Of a DNA stretch of 64,000 nucleotides, positions 60,501-64,000 are shown one piece after another. Numbering within the stretch: position 1 is the stretch's first letter; each line of letters begins with the position of its first letter. The notes under the pieces are model-generated. The model was not told the DNA's origin and did no database searches. It saw nothing but the letters and a program-made list of their open reading frames with translations. The translations under genes were made by a program, and so were the position numbers. This stretch comes from Austropuccinia psidii (taxonomy: Eukaryota > Basidiomycota > Pucciniomycetes > Pucciniales > Sphaerophragmiaceae), in NCBI GenBank assembly GCA_023105745.1, contig JALGQZ010000011.1, positions 14,351,975 through 14,415,974 of the forward strand. Reading direction: 5' to 3'.

Positions 60501-62568
60501 GAAAAATTCCTTAACAAATGCCCCATTTCTTCTGATGCCAGATTGGAAACTACCCTTCAAACTGTACATTGATGCTTGTGGAGAAGGACTAGGTGCTGCA
60601 CTTCACCAAACACAAATTATCAATGACAAACCAGTGGAAGGACCAATTTGTTTCATTTCAAGGCAGATAAAGCCAACAGAAGCAAGGTATGGAGCAAGCC
60701 AAATGGAATGCTTATGCCTAGTATGGGCTTTAGAAAAACTGCATTATTATTTGGATGGCACAGTATTTGATGTAATCACAGACTGTAATGCTGTGAAATC
60801 ACTATTAAATATGAAGACTCCAAATAGACATATGCTGAGATGGCAAATTGCTATCCAAGAATATAGAGGAAATATGACTATTGTTCATAAATCTGGGAAT
60901 ATTCATAAAAATGCAGATGGTCTTAGTAGATGGGCTCTAGCAAATACCCCTGACAATCCAGCATGGGTACCACAAGAAGAGCACCATATAGAAGGAATAT
61001 GTGTTACAGACATTGGCACAGAATTCTTTAACCAAGTTAAAGAAAGCTATAAGACAGACAAAAATTGCCATATCTTAAGCCAACTTCTAATGAAAGACTG
61101 CAAAGATCCATCACTTTCATCAAAACTAGATGAAATATGGAAAAAGGCATATGATGAAGGAAGATTCCACCTCCTTGATGGAATCCTTTACCATAGAACA
61201 AAACACACATGTGTTATGGCCTTAACAGACAGAACACTAATAAACACTATTTTACATGAGTGTCATGATAGTGTTGCATCTGGACATCTCTCAGAAGATA
61301 GGACACTAGAGAGGGTGAAAACCTGCTCTTGGTGGCCAAATTGGAAGAAAGATGTTGCAGAGTACTGCCAAACCTGTGACAGATGCCAAAAAGCCAACAG
61401 AGCCACAGGAAAGAAATTTGGAATGATGATCCAAATCCAAGAACCAAAATCCCCATGGGAAATAGTTCATATGGATTGGGTAACAGCCTTACCTCCAGGA
61501 GGAGACAGGAGTTATAATGCTTGCCTAGTGTTAGTGGACAGGTACAGTAAAACTCCAATGTTCTTACCATGTCACAAAGATGAAACAGCTATGGATACAG
61601 CCATAATGATATGGAATAAAGTCATTAGCCACACAGGCTTATTCCAAAACATTATAAGTGACAGAGACCCAAAGTTCACTTCAGCATTATGGACAAATCT
61701 CCATAACTTGTTTGGGACAAAGCTATCATTCTCAACAGCTTACCATCCCCAAACTGATGGTTTAGCAGAAAGAATGATACAGACCTTAGAGGACATGATC
61801 AGAAGATTCTGTGCTTATGGGCTAGAATTCAAAGATTCTGATGGTTTTACCCATGATTGGTGTACACTAATACCAGCACTTGAACTGGCATATAAGACAT
61901 CAATCCATTCTTCTACTGGCAAAACACCAGCAATGCTAGAGAAAGGTTGGAATCCAAGACTTCCTTATGATACCCTCAAAAAGGACTTAGTGGATATACA
62001 TCCAACAGCAAGCAGTTTCAAGATAATGCTTGACAAAGCAAGACACCATGCAAACAGATGCATGCAAGATTTCTTTAAATATGCAAAAGAAAGATGGGAT
62101 AAAGGTCATAAGCCACCTGACTTCAAAATAGGGGACTTGGTTTTAGTATCAACCCTTAATTTCAATAACATAAAAGGCACAAAGAAATTGAAAGATTCCT
62201 TTGCAGGATCATTTATGATAAAAGCACTCCATGGACCCAATGCTGTGCAATTAGAACTCACAGGTGAACTAATGAACAAACACCCAACTTTCCCTGTAAG
62301 TCTGATAAAACCTTACAGTTCAAGTGACAAGGAGTTATTTCCACTAAGAAATAAACCCCCACTTGAGATTCCCCCCTTGGAGGAAGGAGAAGAAAAGAAA
62401 ATAGTAAAAGTCCTTAAAGAAAGAAGGACAAGAAACAAAAAAGAAAGGGAATACCTTGTGAGGTATAGAAATTCAACTCAAGAAGATGAATGGCTACTTG
62501 AGAAAGATATAACAAATGCTGATAAATTACTAAGAAGGTTCAGACATGAAAGAAAACCTGAAAAATAA
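57544..62568 (+). CDS. Element E gag-pol polyprotein (capsid, PR, RT, RNase H, IN, chromodomain)
   Basis: The frame opens at 57544. It has no early ATG; numbering here is from a GTG at 57595 (1657 residues). Order: coiled-coil-like region (about 1-140); capsid (about 165-330, [16 protein letters not shown]); zinc knuckle C370-C373-H378-C383; an acidic Ser/Glu linker; aspartic protease with D496 in LDTGAY; reverse transcriptase with YIDD at 844-847; RNase H from D993; integrase zinc finger H1224, H1231, C1261, C1264; integrase core D1294, D1356, E1392 (D-x61-D-x35-E); chromodomain about 1603-1655 ([18 protein letters not shown]). The protein makes the particle, copies RNA to DNA and integrates it; the chromodomain usually directs integration to certain chromatin. 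Every catalytic residue is present. Expression needs a frame change from gag (56820-57566). Confidence 0.95.
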   Translation, partial: QKLKIVNNNLSSVTKIVVQNKKEIDNIKFIVENNKPKNLIDNTQKLIQGQQELYKYIKDIKDKTLTINYDVSIDNLTEKLNKLSISVEKFEEKTSSHQKLLLDHVEKSDEARMHLKDDIQSEIRLITEKMDKINEANLNMPKLSTPFSHIRSPIKTKEELSNPFITDLSHQDNNQVLMKEAPQLKEWPTFTGEGEYDHMSFIKTIDMLQEDYAIPDELITTRLHSLFEKSAKRWYYGIRQTNGKNTWSWWKQEIITKWANDAWRYKIENAFENSFFDPEKDKPLTWFLKQVERLNALYPEMSQKMVHMKILKKCGGELEHALRSRCIEPCSTEEYINALEDIVTRTKIGRTWKKLDIKSPNKPFIKKDKSKESFKPNTSNNNEQRKCHKCGGIGHLANNCLKKAKINEIVETESHNDKEEESDSEKETEESESSESDEINIINAQINNIDIIYEVLDVNSNLPQVGTSDTNLTNIQDAKMYRTKPARGMGYTAGKLSISIVMVDNQEGKVNLDTGAYCTCVGKSYLKTIVPDWQEKLMPIQGVKFSSASESMKPLGIIDLTLIFPHPSQCVRIKVEFVVMDNCTSNHFILGNDYLSIYGIDISNQKDRYFTIGDNKRQKFGFLNNKKQITVIKNEEKIPEKELFISEQLIEAEFNQELTEKMKEKLIDLLFKYKNAFATDKEPLGAIIGHEVDIILNVEKPYPPLLRRPAYPASPRAREALEVHIKELMDLGVLRKVGHNEQVEVTTPVIITWHNGKSRMVGDFRALNTYTIPDRYPIPRIHETLTQLSQAKFITAMDALKGFHQNVLTDNAKKLLRIIVHCGIFEYLRMPFGIKNAPSHYQRMMNTIFPEELSEGWLIIYIDDIIVCSETWDNHLTRLERVLQKIVQVNMKISLKKCHFAYSELKALGHVVSGLSLGIDKNKVAAVLLKPMPQTKKEMQSFLGFAGYYRQHIKDFAKIAKSLYKLCDQQTVYEMTEERVKAYEELKNSLTNAPFLLMPDWKLPFKLYIDACGEGLGAALHQTQIINDKPVEGPICFISRQIKPTEARYGASQMECLCLVWALEKLHYYLDGTVFDVITDCNAVKSLLNMKTPNRHMLRWQIAIQEYRGNMTIVHKSGNIHKNADGLSRWALANTPDNPAWVPQEEHHIEGICVTDIGTEFFNQVKESYKTDKNCHILSQLLMKDCKDPSLSSKLDEIWKKAYDEGRFHLLDGILYHRTKHTCVMALTDRTLINTILHECHDSVASGHLSEDRTLERVKTCSWWPNWKKDVAEYCQTCDRCQKANRATGKKFGMMIQIQEPKSPWEIVHMDWVTALPPGGDRSYNACLVLVDRYSKTPMFLPCHKDETAMDTAIMIWNKVISHTGLFQNIISDRDPKFTSALWTNLHNLFGTKLSFSTAYHPQTDGLAERMIQTLEDMIRRFCAYGLEFKDSDGFTHDWCTLIPALELAYKTSIHSSTGKTPAMLEKGWNPRLPYDTLKKDLVDIHPTASSFKIMLDKARHHANRCMQDFFKYAKERWDKGHKPPDFKIGDLVLVSTLNFNNIKGTKKLKDSFAGSFMIKALHGPNAVQLELTGELMNKHPTFPVSLIKPYSSSDKELFPLRNKPPLEIPPLEEGEEKKIVKVLKERRTRNKKEREYLVRYRNSTQEDEWLLEKDITNADKLLRRFRHERKPEK

Positions 62569-62675
62569 AAAAAAGTTAAGCATTATTGAGCTTCAAGACT
62601 AACAAAGTCTATTGAAGAGGTAGGACAGTGGATGATACCCTAATCACATATATCAGATTGTGGTACAATCTTTTT

Positions 62676-62687
62676 GGTGGTAGGGAA
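62676..62687 (+). promoter_or_regulatory. Polypurine tract of element E
   Basis: GGTGGTAGGGAA stands immediately before the 3' LTR, after a T-rich run, and is identical to the tract of element B. It is the likely plus-strand primer. Confidence 0.75.
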
Positions 62688-64000
62688 TGTGAGCCTTTGA
62701 GATATGACCACATACCCAATAAGGTCACAAAAAAGACTCAGAATAATTATACCTTTAATATAATTATATTAAAATTAATTAGAATAATTATACACTAAAA
62801 ATAATTACTCAAATATACAAAAAATACCATAAATTGGTACTAAAATTGGTTTAACTTAAAAACCAATGAATCAACATGTAAAACAAATTATACCATTGGA
62901 TTCCCCATGGAAAAATACACATATACCATTTTTATGGCATATCTGTAAAGTCAATATTTAAGGAATTATAAGGTATAATACCTTATAAAAACCATAAAAA
63001 CTTATTTATCTCAGAGACTAATGAAACAACATGTGAAATAAATTGTACCAGTGGATTCCCCACAAAATTCCACATATAAAACAATTAATAAGCTAATTTC
63101 CAATGTTAATACTTAAGGAATTATCCTGAATATATGCACTTTTTTGGTCAACGCATATATTCAAGGATCATAGCTAATATCTTCTAAACTATACATGATA
63201 GAATGATGAACCAAAAATAAAGTTACCACGTCATTACTGTAAGAACACAGATATGAACTTTATTTTACAAATTATAAACAAGGTTAAAACCTATGATGAA
63301 TTATTGATAAAAATCAACAGAGCTGTTGACCACTTTGTTGTGAAAGTGTTCCAAACTTAAAAAAAAGTACACAGTTAGATTCTACTAGTTTATTTGAGAA
63401 GAATGACGTAATTTTTATTATTAAATTCAGGGTATAACCCCCTGAAATCAAGGTTTGAAGTTTAAAATATTGAATTTTGACAGAAAAGATGAGTTACAAG
63501 AAAAATCATCAAAAATAGAGTTTTGATGATGTAATGAAAAGCTCTTGGCAGCATAATAAGGTTATGTCAGGCTATCAGAATTCACTCTCTGAATTGCTGT
63601 AGCGTGCAAACCTTAAAATATTTTGAGGATCAAAGTTTGAGCTTAAATTGAGCTGTTATGATCACATACTGTAACCTTAAATTAAGTTTAACAGTCTTAA
63701 GAGTGATAAAATTGGTGAATACTATTAGTTTATGATTAAAACTAATAAAATCCACGAAATTCGGGGTTCTGCCAAGCCTCTGATGTCATCAAACTTAGAG
63801 TTACAGTGATAACTCTAAATAATGGTGTAATAATGATGCAATATGGTTTGATCATGATGTAATCACCCTCAAACCTTAAAATATTGATCAATTCCAGTGG
63901 ATATGATCAGTAAACGTCTACTAGAAGCCTGTTGGACTCTAGGAGGGAGGTATTTACTATAAATAGAGCTCTTTTTACTCTATTTACCCCTCAGACGCAT
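62688..64000 (+). repeat. Element E 3' LTR, cut by window end
   Basis: The first 1313 bases of the LTR, nearly identical to 54065-55377. Visible differences are mostly single bases (for example CAATAAAG/CAATAAGG near the start), plus one cluster near 63618. About 700 bases of LTR and the second target duplication lie outside the window. Its TATA box is at 63958-63965. Confidence 0.95.

Larger units (their letters stand above)
54065..64000 (+). mobile_element. Element E: young, nearly intact Ty3/gypsy chromovirus
   Basis: 5' LTR 54065-56087, primer-binding-like site 56090-56107, leader exon-like segment 56595-56744, gag 56820-57566, pol 57544-62568, polypurine tract 62676-62687, and 3' LTR from 62688, running off the window. 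The first 1313 bp of the two LTRs differ at about a dozen positions by eye (around 1%), so insertion is recent compared with its neighbours. It sits inside element F after CTTAG (54060-54064); the second duplication copy lies outside the window. Confidence 0.95.

Overview
This 64-kb window is AT-rich eukaryotic DNA made almost entirely of long terminal repeat (LTR) retrotransposons of the Ty3/gypsy (Metaviridae) type. I see no host gene, rRNA or tRNA that I can support. The chromodomain-bearing gag-pol polyproteins, the Gag whose start begins MPVQ, and the very high density of nested copies point to a rust fungus (Pucciniales). They resemble what I recall of the large AT-rich genome of the myrtle rust Austropuccinia psidii. 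That species call is recollection, not a search result.

I use letters for families. B, C and E are related chromoviruses. Their LTRs of about 1.8-2.2 kb begin TGTGAGCCT and end in CCTTACA, and each copy with a visible internal region has a primer-binding-site-like motif 2 bases inside the 5' LTR. D is a more distant gypsy family. Layout: 1-9913 holds a B-like LTR end, two solo C-type LTRs (1129-2924 and 6243-7972), a second B-like LTR end, and unassigned AT-rich sequence. 9914-11552 is a plus-strand D fragment (LTR, leader, start of gag). It abuts, head-on, an old minus-strand D element (11553-44562).

D contains a solo B-type LTR (14416-16549) and the whole of element C (17062-42028, TSD CTTAT). 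The 3' LTR of C is in turn split by element B (17631-30823, TSD TTATA) and by a non-autonomous hAT-like DNA transposon (32017-33713, 8-bp TSD). B carries a solo LTR of its own kind inside its gag-pol reading frame (24869-27060, TSD CAACT). From 44563 to the end is a second stack, all on the plus strand: an eroded E-like pol fragment, cut by the LTR of an eroded B-like element F (45708-54064), which is cut by element E (54065 to beyond the window end). E is the youngest-looking copy, with near-identical LTRs and a 1657-codon pol frame that keeps every catalytic motif.

The most unusual signal is shared by B, C, E and the relic F. Between the 5' LTR and gag lies a short open segment whose length is a multiple of three, with a splice acceptor before it and a donor after it. 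In B and E it can be spliced to an acceptor that sits just after the gag AUG, and this joins it to the +1 frame rather than the gag frame. That +1 frame encodes a second protein, overlapping the start of gag, that is recognisably conserved among the three families. This looks like a spliced, overlapping ORF in fungal chromoviruses.
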